From Alphaproteobacteria bacterium (GTDB lineage: Bacteria; Pseudomonadota; Alphaproteobacteria; JAUHZC01), in the NCBI GenBank assembly GCA_030425805.1, contig JAUHZC010000001.1, positions 1 to 64,000 of the forward strand: a stretch of DNA of 64,000 nucleotides, in the 5' to 3' direction. The position numbers and the translations under genes were made by a program. Positions 50,180 through 60,154 of this stretch are shown here, piece after piece. Numbering within the stretch: the first letter of the stretch is position 1; each line of letters opens with the position of its first letter. The notes below the pieces were generated by a model, which saw nothing but the letters and a program-made list of their open reading frames with translations, was not told where the DNA came from and did no database searches.

Positions 50180-53100
50180 TTATTTTTTTATTTTCTTCGC
50201 CTGGCGCTTCTTTAGAAGCCCCTCTAGGCGTTTTTCAACAGCATTTGTCTCAGTTGTATAGCGGCCGAACCAGAGATAAAAGCAGGGAATAAGATATAGC
50301 GTGACAAGGGTGGCAAAAAGGACCCCGAAAAAGATCACAATTCCTAAAACAAAACGAGTTTCAAAGCCGTAGCCGCTAGGGATAATAAGCGGAATCGCTC
50401 CAAAAATCGTGGTCACTGCTGTCATGACGATGGGACGGAAGCGTACGTGACATCCCTCGATCAAGGCATCCATGAACTTCATACCTTCATCTCGTAATTG
50501 ATTTACAAATTCCACGATCAAAATCCCATTCTTTGCGGAAAGCCCAATGAGCATGATCAGACCAATTTGGCTATAAATGTTCAGAGATTGACCTGTGACA
50601 TAAAGTCCAAAGAGAGCACCCAGGATTGCTCCAGGGACAGAGAGAATAATGGTAAAGGGATGGATAAAGCTCTCAAACTGAGCTGCGAGCACAAGGTAGA
50701 CAATCATTAATACCAAGGCGAAGATCAGAGCCATGGATCCCTGGGAGCGGACGTAATCCAAGGATTCCCCTTTGTAATCAATACTAGCCTCTTTCGGCAG
50801 ATTCTCTCGAACAAGAGCTTCCAGGGCTGTAAGGGCTTCCCCTTGGGTCAGGCCATCGGTGAGATTAGCTTCGATCGTAAGTGCACGGCGGCGATTGTAG
50901 CGACTGAGCGTGCCTGAATCCGCATGGGTTTTGACTTCTACCAAATTCCCAAGGGGGATTAGAGCTCCAGTGCGATCAGATCGGACGTAGAGATTCTTCA
51001 AATCTGTCAGGGTGGCCTGTTCAGCTTTTTCCCCCTCCACAACTACATCGTATTCCTCACCGCGTTCTTGGTAAGTCGTGACGGTTCGTCGTCCCATCAT
51101 GGTTTCCAATGTGCGTCCAATTTGCTCTGTTGTCACACCCAAATCTCCTGCTCGATCTTGGAGAATTTTGACCCGAAGCTGGGGTTTGGTTTCCTTATAG
51201 TTATGGTCCACATCGCTGAGGCCAGGAATAGCTTTGACCTTCTCTAAGATTTGATCCCGCCACTGGCTGAGGGTTTCATAGGTGGGACCGCCAATCACGA
51301 ACTGCACAGGCTTGGCAATTCCTGTATTAAGACCCTGGCGCATGACAGGAAAGGCTAGAATGCCGGGCATATCACCGATCCGTCGGGCTACATCTCCCAT
51401 GATTGCAAAACCATAGCGTCTCTCAGAAGGGGGACTGAGAACAATAATTCCGATAGCTGTATTAAAAATCTCAGAAATACTGAAAGCCCGAGGGGCCCGA
51501 ATCAGGAGGCGATCAATCTCTCCATTTTCAACCAGGGGATAGAGGCGGCGGCCAATCTCATCCATGTAGGGCTCCATAAAATTATAAGAAGCTCCCTCAG
51601 GTCCATTGATAATAAGAAAAAAGGCACCTCGATCTTCTTGGGGTGTATAAGCTTTAGGGATTTGAGTGCTGAGAAGCCCCCCCACGATAACCAGTCCTCC
51701 AAGGAAACCAAGTATCAGCTTAGGAGCGCGCAAAGCCTGCTTTAAAGTTTTGATATAGCTTTGCTCGAGTTTTTTAAAGAATTTCTCAAATCCGCTAAAA
51801 TTACTTTTAGCTTTGTCGTGTTTATGGAGAAACTTGGAGCACAACATCGGTGTTAAGCTCAGGGCTACCAGGGAGGACAGAGCGACAGCTGCGGACATGG
51901 TGAGGGCAAATTCGGTAAAAAGCCGGCCAACTTGTCCTTCAAGGAAGGAAATTGGTGTGAACGCACTTATCAAAACCACAGTCGTTGCGATAATCGCAAA
52001 CCCTACCTGCCGGGAGCCAATGAAGGCCGCAAGGAGGCGCGGCTCATTCTTTTCAATACGACGGTGAATATTCTCTACCATCACAATGGTATCGTCGACG
52101 ACTAATCCAATGGCCAGAACAAGGGCTAAGAGGGTTAGGAGATTTAGGGTAAAGCCAAAGATGTAGAGGAAGAGAAAACTTCCAATCAAGGAAATTGGCA
52201 CTGTAATAGAGCCAATCATCATAGCTCGTGTGTTACCAAGGAAAAGGAGAATGACAAGACTCACAAGGATCAGGGCGATGCCAAGGGTTTTGAAAACTTC
52301 AAAAATGGCCTCTCGCACGAAGACGGAGCTATCATAGCTTTCTTCTAAGGACATCCCTTCCGGAAGTGTTTTGTTGATCTCTTGGGTGAGGGCAAGAGCC
52401 GCCTTAGAAACCTCTAACGTATTGGCCTGGGATTGTTTAATGATCCCAATCCCCACCATAGGGTTTCCATTTCCTTTGAAGTAATTTCGCGCCTCAAGAG
52501 GCGCAATCTCCACCCGGGCGACATCCCGGAGACGAGTGATATCTCCGCCAGAATCTCTTTTGAGAATTAAGTTCCCAAAGTCTTTAGGTGTCCGGTAGGT
52601 ACGCTCAATTCGGATACTGTAGTCTCGATCTTGAGTTTCAAGCGTTCCTCCGGGAAGTTCAACATTTTCTGACTCTAAGCGGCGCTCGATGTCCTGGGTC
52701 ACGATTCCTCGGGCAGCCATCGCTTTGGGATCTAGCCAAATCCGCATAGAGCGTTCTTGTCGCCCTCCAATTCGGACACGAGCAACACCTTTTAGGGTGG
52801 CAAATCGGTCCTCAAGATAACGCTCAGCATAGTCTGTGAGGTCAATCAGAGACATAGAGGTTGCTTGGAGATTGAGCCACATCATGGCGCTGCTATCTCC
52901 ATCTTCTTTTTGAATCTCAGGTGATTCGATTTCTCGGGGGAGGATATCGAGAACCCCTGAAACCCGATCCCGGACATCATTGGCAGCACCATCAATATCG
53001 CGATCAATCGTAAATTCAACCGTAATTGTAGATTTTCCATCAATAGATTGGGATTCAAGGCGTTGAATACCTTCAATTCCCGCAATGCGCTCTTCGATAA

Positions 53101-53296
53101 TTTGAGTGATCCGGGTTTCCACAATTTGGGCAGACGCCCCAGGATAGATCGTTTCAATGGTGACGATGGGCGGATCCACATCAGGATATTCTCTCAAGGG
53201 GAGTTTGTTCCCTGCTACAAGACCCATGATGATGACCAGCGCACTGATGACAAAAGCAAAGACCGGGCGCTTGACAGAGACAGAGGAGAGAATCAT
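50180..53296 (-). CDS. RND efflux transporter, inner-membrane permease (AcrB/HAE1 type)
   Basis: 1038 residues with the 1+5+1+5 helix layout of the HAE1 drug-proton antiporters. Proton-relay aspartates are in LAIGLVVDDTIVMVENIHRR; periplasmic entry EYPDVDPPIVTIETIYPGAS; second-half APGAILGALF-like and LIGLSAKNGILIVEF motifs. Exports drugs, detergents or other hydrophobic compounds through a TolC-type channel that is not encoded here. Second gene of an operon, overlapping the adaptor gene by four bases. Confidence 0.95.
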   Translation of the reverse strand: MILSSVSVKRPVFAFVISALVIIMGLVAGNKLPLREYPDVDPPIVTIETIYPGASAQIVETRITQIIEERIAGIEGIQRLESQSIDGKSTITVEFTIDRDIDGAANDVRDRVSGVLDILPREIESPEIQKEDGDSSAMMWLNLQATSMSLIDLTDYAERYLEDRFATLKGVARVRIGGRQERSMRIWLDPKAMAARGIVTQDIERRLESENVELPGGTLETQDRDYSIRIERTYRTPKDFGNLILKRDSGGDITRLRDVARVEIAPLEARNYFKGNGNPMVGIGIIKQSQANTLEVSKAALALTQEINKTLPEGMSLEESYDSSVFVREAIFEVFKTLGIALILVSLVILLFLGNTRAMMIGSITVPISLIGSFLFLYIFGFTLNLLTLLALVLAIGLVVDDTIVMVENIHRRIEKNEPRLLAAFIGSRQVGFAIIATTVVLISAFTPISFLEGQVGRLFTEFALTMSAAVALSSLVALSLTPMLCSKFLHKHDKAKSNFSGFEKFFKKLEQSYIKTLKQALRAPKLILGFLGGLVIVGGLLSTQIPKAYTPQEDRGAFFLIINGPEGASYNFMEPYMDEIGRRLYPLVENGEIDRLLIRAPRAFSISEIFNTAIGIIVLSPPSERRYGFAIMGDVARRIGDMPGILAFPVMRQGLNTGIAKPVQFVIGGPTYETLSQWRDQILEKVKAIPGLSDVDHNYKETKPQLRVKILQDRAGDLGVTTEQIGRTLETMMGRRTVTTYQERGEEYDVVVEGEKAEQATLTDLKNLYVRSDRTGALIPLGNLVEVKTHADSGTLSRYNRRRALTIEANLTDGLTQGEALTALEALVRENLPKEASIDYKGESLDYVRSQGSMALIFALVLMIVYLVLAAQFESFIHPFTIILSVPGAILGALFGLYVTGQSLNIYSQIGLIMLIGLSAKNGILIVEFVNQLRDEGMKFMDALIEGCHVRFRPIVMTAVTTIFGAIPLIIPSGYGFETRFVLGIVIFFGVLFATLVTLYLIPCFYLWFGRYTTETNAVEKRLEGLLKKRQAKKIKK

Positions 53297-54429
53297 GAAA
53301 CTGCCTTCCCGCCAAGATAAGAAGGTGTCTCTTGCAAGAGAATGGGAGCACCCTCCCGAACCTTAATCAGCCCTCGGGCAATAACTTTGTCTTCTGGGGT
53401 GAGGGGAGTCGTTACAACGACCCAACCATTGCCCCGGCGGGCAAGCTGGATTTCTTTTTCTTGAGCAACCCACTGGCCCTTCTTTTTCACAGCCAAATAG
53501 ATGTAAGTCTTGTTCCCCCGAGTGAGAAGGGCGGACTCCGGGATTGTTGTTTGCTCGACAGCTTTTCCATAGAGGTTGATATTCATTTGCATTCCTGGCT
53601 TGAGGAGTTTGTCAGAGTTCTCAAACAAGGCGCGGACCATCACGGCGCGGGTATTTGGATCAACCCGTGTGTCAATTTTATGGATTTTTCCCTTAAAGGT
53701 TTTGTCAGGAAAAGCCACAACTTGGCCAGAAATTTCTTGAGTATTTTTCAGGTTCTCCAGAAAAACCTCTGGGACTGAGAAGTCGACTTTCATTTGCGAA
53801 ATATCATCAAGGGTTGTGATTTCATCTCCAGGATTCACCAAGGCACCTTCGCTTTTTTGGCGTAAGCCCACAACTCCCGCAAAGGGAGCCGTAATCGTGC
53901 GATCTTTGAGCTTCGCCTCGATCTCTCTGGCTTCTCGCTTGCTGACTTCGAGTTTTGTTTTTCGTTCATCATAAGAGCGGGCACTGGTGAGTTTTTTCTT
54001 CACAAGAGGTTTGAGGCGTTTTAACTCTCGCTCATTCTCAGCAACGGTAGCGAGGGCTGCCTCTTTCTGAGCTTGTTCTTCAGCTTGTGTGAGGGTAATA
54101 AGAAGAGCATCTTTTTCTACCATTTCCCCTTCCTCAAAATGAATCTTTTCAATGGTTTCTGCGATCTTGGCTGTGATAGTAAGGGACTCATTAGCCTTCA
54201 GGGTTCCAATGGCCTCTAAGGTTTCTGAAAGTTTTTCAACTTTGGGAGACTCAACAATAACGGGGGCTGGCCCTCTATGGTGGCCATTGTGTGGGCTGTA
54301 GAAAAGAATGCGGAAGGTAAGGGGGAGCACAACCAGAAGGGTAAAAATTCCAATCCCAAGACGTTGAGTTGGTGTTGCTTTACGTAAAAAGGCGCGCACC
54401 TTTGTGAGGGCGGTTTTCAATGGATCCAT
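53293..54429 (-). CDS. RND efflux periplasmic adaptor (membrane fusion protein)
   Basis: 378 residues: one N-terminal membrane anchor (about 24-42), biotinyl-lipoyl halves (ESLTITAKIAETIEKIHFEE; ITAPFAGVVGLR), a helical hairpin and a beta-barrel domain (VNPGDEITTLDDISQMKVDF). Connects the permease to the outer-membrane channel. A 12-base palindrome, AGGGAAATCCCT (54446-54457), lies just upstream and could be an operator; no regulator gene is adjacent. Confidence 0.93.
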   Translation of the reverse strand: MDPLKTALTKVRAFLRKATPTQRLGIGIFTLLVVLPLTFRILFYSPHNGHHRGPAPVIVESPKVEKLSETLEAIGTLKANESLTITAKIAETIEKIHFEEGEMVEKDALLITLTQAEEQAQKEAALATVAENERELKRLKPLVKKKLTSARSYDERKTKLEVSKREAREIEAKLKDRTITAPFAGVVGLRQKSEGALVNPGDEITTLDDISQMKVDFSVPEVFLENLKNTQEISGQVVAFPDKTFKGKIHKIDTRVDPNTRAVMVRALFENSDKLLKPGMQMNINLYGKAVEQTTIPESALLTRGNKTYIYLAVKKKGQWVAQEKEIQLARRGNGWVVVTTPLTPEDKVIARGLIKVREGAPILLQETPSYLGGKAVS

Positions 54430-54481
54430 AATGATTCATTTTGTCAGGGAAATCCCTTCCAAAGCGTTAAGAAAATGGTGC

Positions 54482-54510
54482 TTGAGAAAATATTCTGATT
54501 GTTGTAAAAG
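54482..54510 (+). promoter_or_regulatory. Candidate promoter of the secreted gene at 54534
   Basis: TTGAGA at 54482-54487 and TAAAAG at 54505-54510, spacer 17. Predicted transcription start near 54517, which favours the ATG at 54534. Confidence 0.5.
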
Positions 54511-54533
54511 TCTGTAAAAAAATGTTTTTACTC

Positions 54534-56168
54534 ATGACTATTATTAAAAAATCAATTTTATTACTTTTTGTTTTAATATCTTCTGGTTTTGGTGCTGTCA
54601 CCGGGGGGAGTGCAAGTTCTGCAAGTTCTGATCCTTTAGCTCGACTTGCATCAGAGAGAGCGGCATATGTTGCCTGGTGTCAGAACCCTGAAAATGCAGC
54701 TCGATTTAATGCTTTGGGATTCTTTCTTAGACAATGGACTGAAGCAGATAGGGCTTTGCCAACCTTTGAGGAGATGCGTGCTGCAGACTCTCCTGAGGCG
54801 TACCCTTCAGGCTTTTTCCTTGGGAAGCTCCATGAGACTTTTGCCCTTGTTCGAGAGAAAGTCTCTGCTGAACGGGCTGAGGCAGCCGAGGTATCTATAG
54901 GAGAAGTGGAAGCTGCCCTCGATGGTAAAAGTGCAATTTCTTTAGTTGAATTTGAGCAGCATCTTTTAAAAGTTTTGCATGCTGTTGATCCCATAGGTGC
55001 CTTAGAAGCAGCACAACTTAGTATGTTCCCAGGTTGCGAAGATCTTAGTAGAGTCTTCAGTGAGGCCAGTGGAATAGAATTAGTTGCTTCAGCTAACCCA
55101 AAAGAGGTGATGGATCCTCATCTTAGCGCCATTCGTGTAGCATTAGAAGATCGTGTTGGGAAAAGAATGAATCCACTTAGCATACCTCTTTCAGCAGGAG
55201 TGCTTGGGCCCCAAACTCTCGTGAGAAGTTATCTTTTGGGGTATGGTGGTACTCCAATTGCAACAGACAAGTGCCATGTCCATGGAGGTATTTATACACC
55301 AGTAGGTAATATTTTTCATGATCGCTTTCATAGCATGTATACAGTTTTCACAAACCCTCTTGGGTTCCTAGAGGCTCATGTCTTAGAACTTGCCAGGGGT
55401 CTTGCAGAAGAAGCAGGAACCCCTGACGATCTTGAATCTTATATCCCAGAAGCTGTAGAGCGGGGAATTCAACAATATACAGAGTTTGCTATTTTTTGGT
55501 TGAACTATGTTCGAAAAGTTGAAGAAAGTATTGATGCTGATGAGCCTGCAATAGTTTTAGAAGCCAAGAGAAGATTAGCAGGTGTTTTTCAGATGACTCA
55601 TGAGGTAGAGGCTTCCCTCAAAGAATGCCTTGGTGAAGAGGGGGCCTTAGTGCCGTCATATCTCCAAGGGCTTATTGCAAGTGCGAAATTTCCACTTCAA
55701 GATTTCGAAGAAGGGTTGCGTCATGTGTTAGAGGAAAGACGTGAAGCAGATCCTTCCTTTGGGGGAGCTGGTGAATCGGCTGAAGGGACAACGGAAGGAT
55801 TAGATTTTCTCGTGACTGCTGCATTGGAAAGGTACAATCATCGACCTGAAAAAGACCAGGCTGTAAGCCTTACTGTAACAAAAGTTTATTATAGTGAATT
55901 TGATTGGAAAGTTCATGTCAGAGTGATAAAAGCTGATGGAGAAGAGGTGACAGATCAGATCCGGGTAGATTCAGAGATTTATCGGGTGAGAGAGCACACA
56001 AACCTAAAGAAAGAACTTCGCCTCTTTGGTCCTAAATATGCAGGATTTGAACGACCAAATCATGAGCTGCAAAACGCGATTGATGCAGAAACTGCTGCTG
56101 TTGCCCAGGAAATATTAGAAGAGTATTTCCCAGATGAGGCCGCAGCTGCTGCTGGAGAGGCGGAGTAA
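54534..56168 (+). CDS. Large secreted hypothetical protein with a His-rich motif
   Basis: 544 residues from ATG 54534 (ATG 54522 adds four residues). Signal peptide MTIIKKSILLLFVLISSGFG. The middle contains CHVHGGIYTPVGNIFHDRFH, five His and one Cys in 20 residues, which looks like a possible metal site. The rest is mainly helical, with an acidic Ala/Glu C-terminus (YFPDEAAAAAGEAE). No known family. Solitary gene with its own promoter. Confidence 0.7.
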   Translation: MTIIKKSILLLFVLISSGFGAVTGGSASSASSDPLARLASERAAYVAWCQNPENAARFNALGFFLRQWTEADRALPTFEEMRAADSPEAYPSGFFLGKLHETFALVREKVSAERAEAAEVSIGEVEAALDGKSAISLVEFEQHLLKVLHAVDPIGALEAAQLSMFPGCEDLSRVFSEASGIELVASANPKEVMDPHLSAIRVALEDRVGKRMNPLSIPLSAGVLGPQTLVRSYLLGYGGTPIATDKCHVHGGIYTPVGNIFHDRFHSMYTVFTNPLGFLEAHVLELARGLAEEAGTPDDLESYIPEAVERGIQQYTEFAIFWLNYVRKVEESIDADEPAIVLEAKRRLAGVFQMTHEVEASLKECLGEEGALVPSYLQGLIASAKFPLQDFEEGLRHVLEERREADPSFGGAGESAEGTTEGLDFLVTAALERYNHRPEKDQAVSLTVTKVYYSEFDWKVHVRVIKADGEEVTDQIRVDSEIYRVREHTNLKKELRLFGPKYAGFERPNHELQNAIDAETAAVAQEILEEYFPDEAAAAAGEAE

Positions 56169-56223
56169 GAGGAGCTTTCTCAACATCTACAAGCCTTTGA
56201 AAGAATGGGGCTGTCCCAATTTT

Positions 56224-56360
56224 AGATCCTGGGTCAGGCCTGGATCACTAACTTGATTCGGCCCAGATGGATCACTGCGCCCTTTCAGGACTCTCTAGGA
56301 CAAAGGAAGAGGCCCTTCCTGCAAACCCCGGACTTGATCCGGGGTCTATGGATTCCAGCA
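56224..56360. repeat. Degenerate composite dispersed repeat
   Basis: Includes GATGGATCACTGCGCCCTTT (a decayed TGGATCGCC element) and CCCCGGACTTGATCCGGGG followed by TATGGATTCCAGC, in the same order as at 14609-14800. No gene in this gap. Confidence 0.65.
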
Positions 56361-56380
56361 AGGTTTAGCTTTCCGCAATG

Positions 56381-56410
56381 AAAAAACCCAGCACAAAGGC
56401 CGGGTTTTCT
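56381..56410 (-). terminator. Terminator of the pnt operon
   Basis: Minus strand AGAAAACCCGGC...GCTGGGTTTTTT: GC-rich stem with a T tract, about 30 bases beyond the pntB stop. Confidence 0.85.
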
Positions 56411-56438
56411 ATTTTATGAGGGGAGGGGTTTGCTGCCC

Positions 56439-57851
56439 TTACCCTTCAACGGCTTTAATGATGTCTTCGCACATTTTCTTAGCATCACCGAAGAGCATCA
56501 TGGTGTTTTCGCGATAGAAGACTTCGTTGTCCACACCCGCATACCCAGGGGAGAGGGAACGCTTCACAAACAGGACAGTCTTTGCATTTTCCACATCCAA
56601 AATCGGCATACCGTAGATAGGACTTGCAGGGTCTGTCTTTGCTAGAGGGTTTGTTACGTCGTTGGCTCCAATCACAAAGGCTACATCTGTGGTAGGGAAA
56701 TCGCGGTTAATGTCCTCAAGCTCTAATACATCCTCATAAGGTACATTTGCTTCCGCCAAAAGAACGTTCATATGCCCCGGCATCCGTCCCGCTACGGGAT
56801 GGATCGCGAAGCGAACCTTAGTCCCACTCTCCCGAAGAACATCCGTCATTTCCCGAAGGGCATGCTGAGCCTGTGCTACAGCCATTCCATATCCAGGGAC
56901 AATGATCACGGATTCTGCATTTTGCAGGATGAAGGCAGCATCTTCTGCACTTCCTGCCTTGTGGGGTTTTTGCTCGCCACTAGAACTTCCACCGGCACTT
57001 GCTGCGGCATCATCTCCTCCAAATCCACCAAGGAGAACATTGATGAAGGAGCGGTTCATTCCTTTACACATGATGTAGGAAAGAATGGCACCTGAAGATC
57101 CGACTAAGGCTCCTGTGATAATGAGGAGGTGGTTGTTTAAAGTAAATCCAATTCCAGCTGCAGCCCATCCTGAGTAAGAGTTCAGCATAGAGACGATTAC
57201 AGGCATATCCGCACCACCAATAGGAATAATCAGGAGAATTCCGAGGAGGAGAGCAATGGCTGTAATGGCAACAAGAGTTGTTTCTGATCCTGTCATAGCA
57301 AAGCTGACAATCAAGCCAACCATAGCTGCACCCAACAGGGCATTCAAAGGGTGCTGAAGGGGGTATGTTACAGGCTTCCCGGAGATAAATCCTTGAAGCT
57401 TACCAAAAGCAATAATAGATCCTGTAAAGGTTACAGCACCAATGGCAATTCCAAGACTCATTTCCACAAGGCTTCCTGTATGGATATTTCCAATGGATCC
57501 AATCCCAAAAGGCTCTGGGTTTGAAAAGGCAGCTGCTGCGACAAATACGGCTGCCAATCCTACAAGGGAGTGAAAACCTGCCATCAGCTGAGGCAACGCC
57601 GTCATATCAATGCGTAAAGCAATGACAGTTCCTACAAACCCACCGGCAACAAGCGCTGCAAGAATTTCTGTATAAGAGAGAACACTGGGGGAGAATACGG
57701 TTGCGCCGACGGCAATCGCCATTCCAATAATTCCGTAGAGACTTCCTGCATTAGATGTCTTTGCAGAAGAAAGCCCTTTTAATGAAAGAATAAATAAAAC
57801 CGAAGCGACAAGGTAACAAAGCCCAATCGTTGTATCACTAAGTTCAAGCAT
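56439..57851 (-). CDS. pntB: NAD(P) transhydrogenase subunit beta
   Basis: Membrane (dII) and NADP-binding (dIII) part of proton-translocating transhydrogenase, which makes NADPH at the expense of the proton gradient. Eight or nine membrane helices, then dIII with VIIVPGYGMAVAQAQHALRE, HPVAGRMPGHMNVLLAEA and VIGANDVTNPLAKTDP. 470 residues. Last gene of pntAA-pntAB-pntB. Confidence 0.97.
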   Translation of the reverse strand: MLELSDTTIGLCYLVASVLFILSLKGLSSAKTSNAGSLYGIIGMAIAVGATVFSPSVLSYTEILAALVAGGFVGTVIALRIDMTALPQLMAGFHSLVGLAAVFVAAAAFSNPEPFGIGSIGNIHTGSLVEMSLGIAIGAVTFTGSIIAFGKLQGFISGKPVTYPLQHPLNALLGAAMVGLIVSFAMTGSETTLVAITAIALLLGILLIIPIGGADMPVIVSMLNSYSGWAAAGIGFTLNNHLLIITGALVGSSGAILSYIMCKGMNRSFINVLLGGFGGDDAAASAGGSSSGEQKPHKAGSAEDAAFILQNAESVIIVPGYGMAVAQAQHALREMTDVLRESGTKVRFAIHPVAGRMPGHMNVLLAEANVPYEDVLELEDINRDFPTTDVAFVIGANDVTNPLAKTDPASPIYGMPILDVENAKTVLFVKRSLSPGYAGVDNEVFYRENTMMLFGDAKKMCEDIIKAVEG

Positions 57852-57871
57852 CTATAGGTCCTCTTCTCGCT

Positions 57872-58204
57872 CTATCGGTTAAACATGGAAAGCATACGGC
57901 GGGTAATGACAAACCCACCAAAAATATTCACAGCGGCCAAGAATACAGCTAGAAGGCCAAAAATCTTGGACAGGCTCATTCCCATCACACCCCCTGTGAT
58001 GAGAGCGCCCACAATAATGACGCTGGAAATCGCATTGGTCACTGCCATCAAAGGAGAGTGTAGGGCAGGGGTCACGGACCACACTACGTAGTAGCCCACA
58101 AAAATAGCCAAGACAAAGACTGTCAGCCCAATGGTGAAGTCATTATGTCCCACAGTCTCTGCGACTTGAGAAACTTGGGTTGCGAGGGGAGTCATATCCG
58201 TCAT
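57872..58204 (-). CDS. pntAB: NAD(P) transhydrogenase subunit alpha, part 2
   Basis: 110 residues with three or four membrane helices (FTIGLTVFVLAIFVGYYVVW; SVTPALHSPLMAVTNAISSV; FLAAVNIFGGFVITRRML). It corresponds to the membrane end of E. coli PntA; the three-gene split is typical of alphaproteobacteria such as Rhodospirillum. Confidence 0.96.
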   Translation of the reverse strand: MTDMTPLATQVSQVAETVGHNDFTIGLTVFVLAIFVGYYVVWSVTPALHSPLMAVTNAISSVIIVGALITGGVMGMSLSKIFGLLAVFLAAVNIFGGFVITRRMLSMFNR

Positions 58205-58216
58205 TCTTCTCTTCCT

Positions 58217-59359
58217 TTATTTTGCATCCTGACCGAAGACGAATTTTCCGTCCTCTGCAATCAGTGTTTTTGCGATAATTTCATCTTCTTTGTTGATCTT
58301 CAGCTGAGGCTTTTTATCCTCACCCTCGTCAATCATAAGGTTTAAAAAGTTCAAAATATTCTTGGCATAAAGCTGACTTGTATCTTTTGCGATTCGGCTT
58401 GGAAGATTCGAAAATCCAAGAATCTTTACGCCATTTTCCGTCTCAACAGTCTCATCTGCCTTGGAACCTTCAACGTTTCCGCCAGCAACAGCAGCCATAT
58501 CCAAGATGACACTTCCAGGAGCCATGCCATTAACCATCGCTTTGGTGATAATTCGGGGAGCAGGGCGTCCAGGAATCAGAGCTGTTGTAATGACGATATC
58601 CGTGCGTTGGAGTTCTTTTGCAACTTTTTCTGCCTGGCGCTTTTTGTAATCGTCAGAAGTTTCTTTTGCATATCCACCGCTTGTTTCGAGATTCTCATCA
58701 CTCTCAACTTCGATGAATTTTCCACCCAAGCTTTCTACTTGCTCCTTTGCAGCTGCTCGTACATCAAAGGCAGAGACGATTGCACCCAAGCGCTTGGCTG
58801 TTGCAACAGCTTGTAGACCAGCAACACCAGCTCCCACAACAAGAACCCGAGCTGGGGCTACAGTTCCCGCTGCTGTCATCATCATAGGGAAGGCACGACC
58901 AAAGGCTTCAGCAGATTCAATAACGGCCCGATAACCGGCTAGGTTGCTTTGGGAAGAGAGCACATCCATGGATTGTGCCCGGCTAATCCGAGGAATCGCA
59001 TCCATAGAGAAAATGGATGCGCCTGTTTTCTCAACACCCTTGTGAGCGTCAACGCCAGCAAAAGGATTATAGAGGCCCAAGACAACGCCACCTTTTTTCA
59101 CAGATTTCAGCTCGTTTCGATCTTGGGAAAGAGGGTGAACTTTCAAGACAATATCGCTATCAGAGAGAACTTTGGCGAAGTCTTTTTCAATTTTTGCACC
59201 GGCATCTTTGAGAAGATGATCAGGAAATCCTGCTGCATCCCCTGCGCCAGACTCAATAACAACATCGAGCCCTTTCTGCACATACTTCTTAATAGTTTCC
59301 GGAGAAATCGCAACACGCTTCTCGCCAGAGTGTGTTTCTTTCAAAACGCCTAATTGCAT
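58217..59359 (-). CDS. pntAA: NAD(P) transhydrogenase subunit alpha, part 1
   Basis: Soluble NAD-binding domain (dI), alanine-dehydrogenase-like. MQLGVLKETHSGEKRVAISP at the N-terminus, RAQSMDVLSSQSNLAGYRAV, NAD motif VLVVGAGVAGLQAVATAKRLG, and DIVITTALIPGRPAP. 380 residues. First gene of the operon. Confidence 0.97.
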   Translation of the reverse strand: MQLGVLKETHSGEKRVAISPETIKKYVQKGLDVVIESGAGDAAGFPDHLLKDAGAKIEKDFAKVLSDSDIVLKVHPLSQDRNELKSVKKGGVVLGLYNPFAGVDAHKGVEKTGASIFSMDAIPRISRAQSMDVLSSQSNLAGYRAVIESAEAFGRAFPMMMTAAGTVAPARVLVVGAGVAGLQAVATAKRLGAIVSAFDVRAAAKEQVESLGGKFIEVESDENLETSGGYAKETSDDYKKRQAEKVAKELQRTDIVITTALIPGRPAPRIITKAMVNGMAPGSVILDMAAVAGGNVEGSKADETVETENGVKILGFSNLPSRIAKDTSQLYAKNILNFLNLMIDEGEDKKPQLKINKEDEIIAKTLIAEDGKFVFGQDAK

Positions 59360-59400
59360 AATAAAACCTACAACATAAAATAAATTTTAAAATTCTTAGC

Positions 59401-59434
59401 ACACTCTTTCTCCTTTGGCGAGAGGGTGTTTTGG
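59401..59434. terminator. Hairpin between pntAA and the LRR-like gene
   Basis: ACACTCTTTC can pair over ten bases (including G-U) with GAGAGGGTGT, followed by TTTTGG. It is better as a plus-strand hairpin, yet the neighbouring genes are on the minus strand, so its role is unclear. The rest of the 136-base gap shows no gene. Confidence 0.3.
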
Positions 59435-59495
59435 CAAATGATCAGAATATCACTCTGGGGGGAGTTCGAGGAGGCGTGTATGAGATCAGAGAGAA

Positions 59496-60056
59496 TCACG
59501 ATGAGTCACTGGAGGCTTCTCCTGCTGAGTCATCTGGGAGCAAAACTGTATCTGCGGATCCTCCTGCGTGTTTTAAAGCAGCTGCCCCACAATATTTTTT
59601 TCTGTAGAAGAGGTCCAAGTCAGGAGAGGCAGCTTGAAGCAATCTAATATCTCCTTCAGAAAAACTGCTGCCATCAACATGAACCTCTCTGATTTCTAGG
59701 CAGGCTCCAAGAAGCGCACAAAGGGCAGAGGTATGAGAAGGCTGGAGGTCTGCGCCAGAAAATATCAAAACTCTGACACAAGGATGTGCGCTGAGAATAT
59801 CTTGGAGAGCTTTGATTTTGCTTGCATCCAGTGTCTGGCTTTTGGATAAATCAAGGATAATAAATTTTGTTGACTCGGCTAGGACTTTGGCAAGATCATT
59901 TAAGTGTGTTTTGTTTAAGTTTGTCCCTGTAAGCTCATAGGTTTCACGAGGGATGGGTGAAAGCTCTATGCCTCCGTCCCCAGTAGCCTCTAAAGTATTG
60001 GCGCCAAAGAGGGAAGAGGGCGCAAAACAAAGCAAAAAACTCAAAAATCGGACCAT
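59496..60056 (-). CDS. Secreted LRR-like protein
   Basis: 186 residues with a signal peptide (MVRFLSFLLCFAPSSLFGAN). Residues about 50-135 have ribonuclease-inhibitor-like leucine-rich periodicity: LNDLAKVLAESTKFIILDLS, then ALQDILSAHPCVRVLIFSGA, then ALCALLGACLEIREVHVDGS. The tail is Ser/Asp-rich. Export plus LRRs suggests a protein-binding role outside the cell, perhaps toward a host, as inference. Divergent from a second LRR-like gene. Confidence 0.7.
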   Translation of the reverse strand: MVRFLSFLLCFAPSSLFGANTLEATGDGGIELSPIPRETYELTGTNLNKTHLNDLAKVLAESTKFIILDLSKSQTLDASKIKALQDILSAHPCVRVLIFSGADLQPSHTSALCALLGACLEIREVHVDGSSFSEGDIRLLQAASPDLDLFYRKKYCGAAALKHAGGSADTVLLPDDSAGEASSDSS

Positions 60057-60110
60057 CTACAACTATGGTGCTTTTCGTTCCCTCTTGTCCACTGAATTCT
60101 AATGAATCAA
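60057..60110 (-). pseudogene. Remnant of the 3' end of the gene at 61262
   Basis: Read on the minus strand, these bases translate as ALLIH, stop, NSVDKRERKAP, stop, matching APLIRQNLSAKKERKAPQL at the C-terminus of the 61262-61687 gene. The DNA CTACAACTATGGTGCTTTTC here corresponds to CTACAACTGTGGTGCTTTTC at 61262. It is a decayed second copy of that gene end, so the segment between them was inserted or duplicated. Confidence 0.65.
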
Positions 60111-60154
60111 GAGGGCTCTTCAAAAAAATGGCACTGCTAAAAAGAAGGCAGGTC

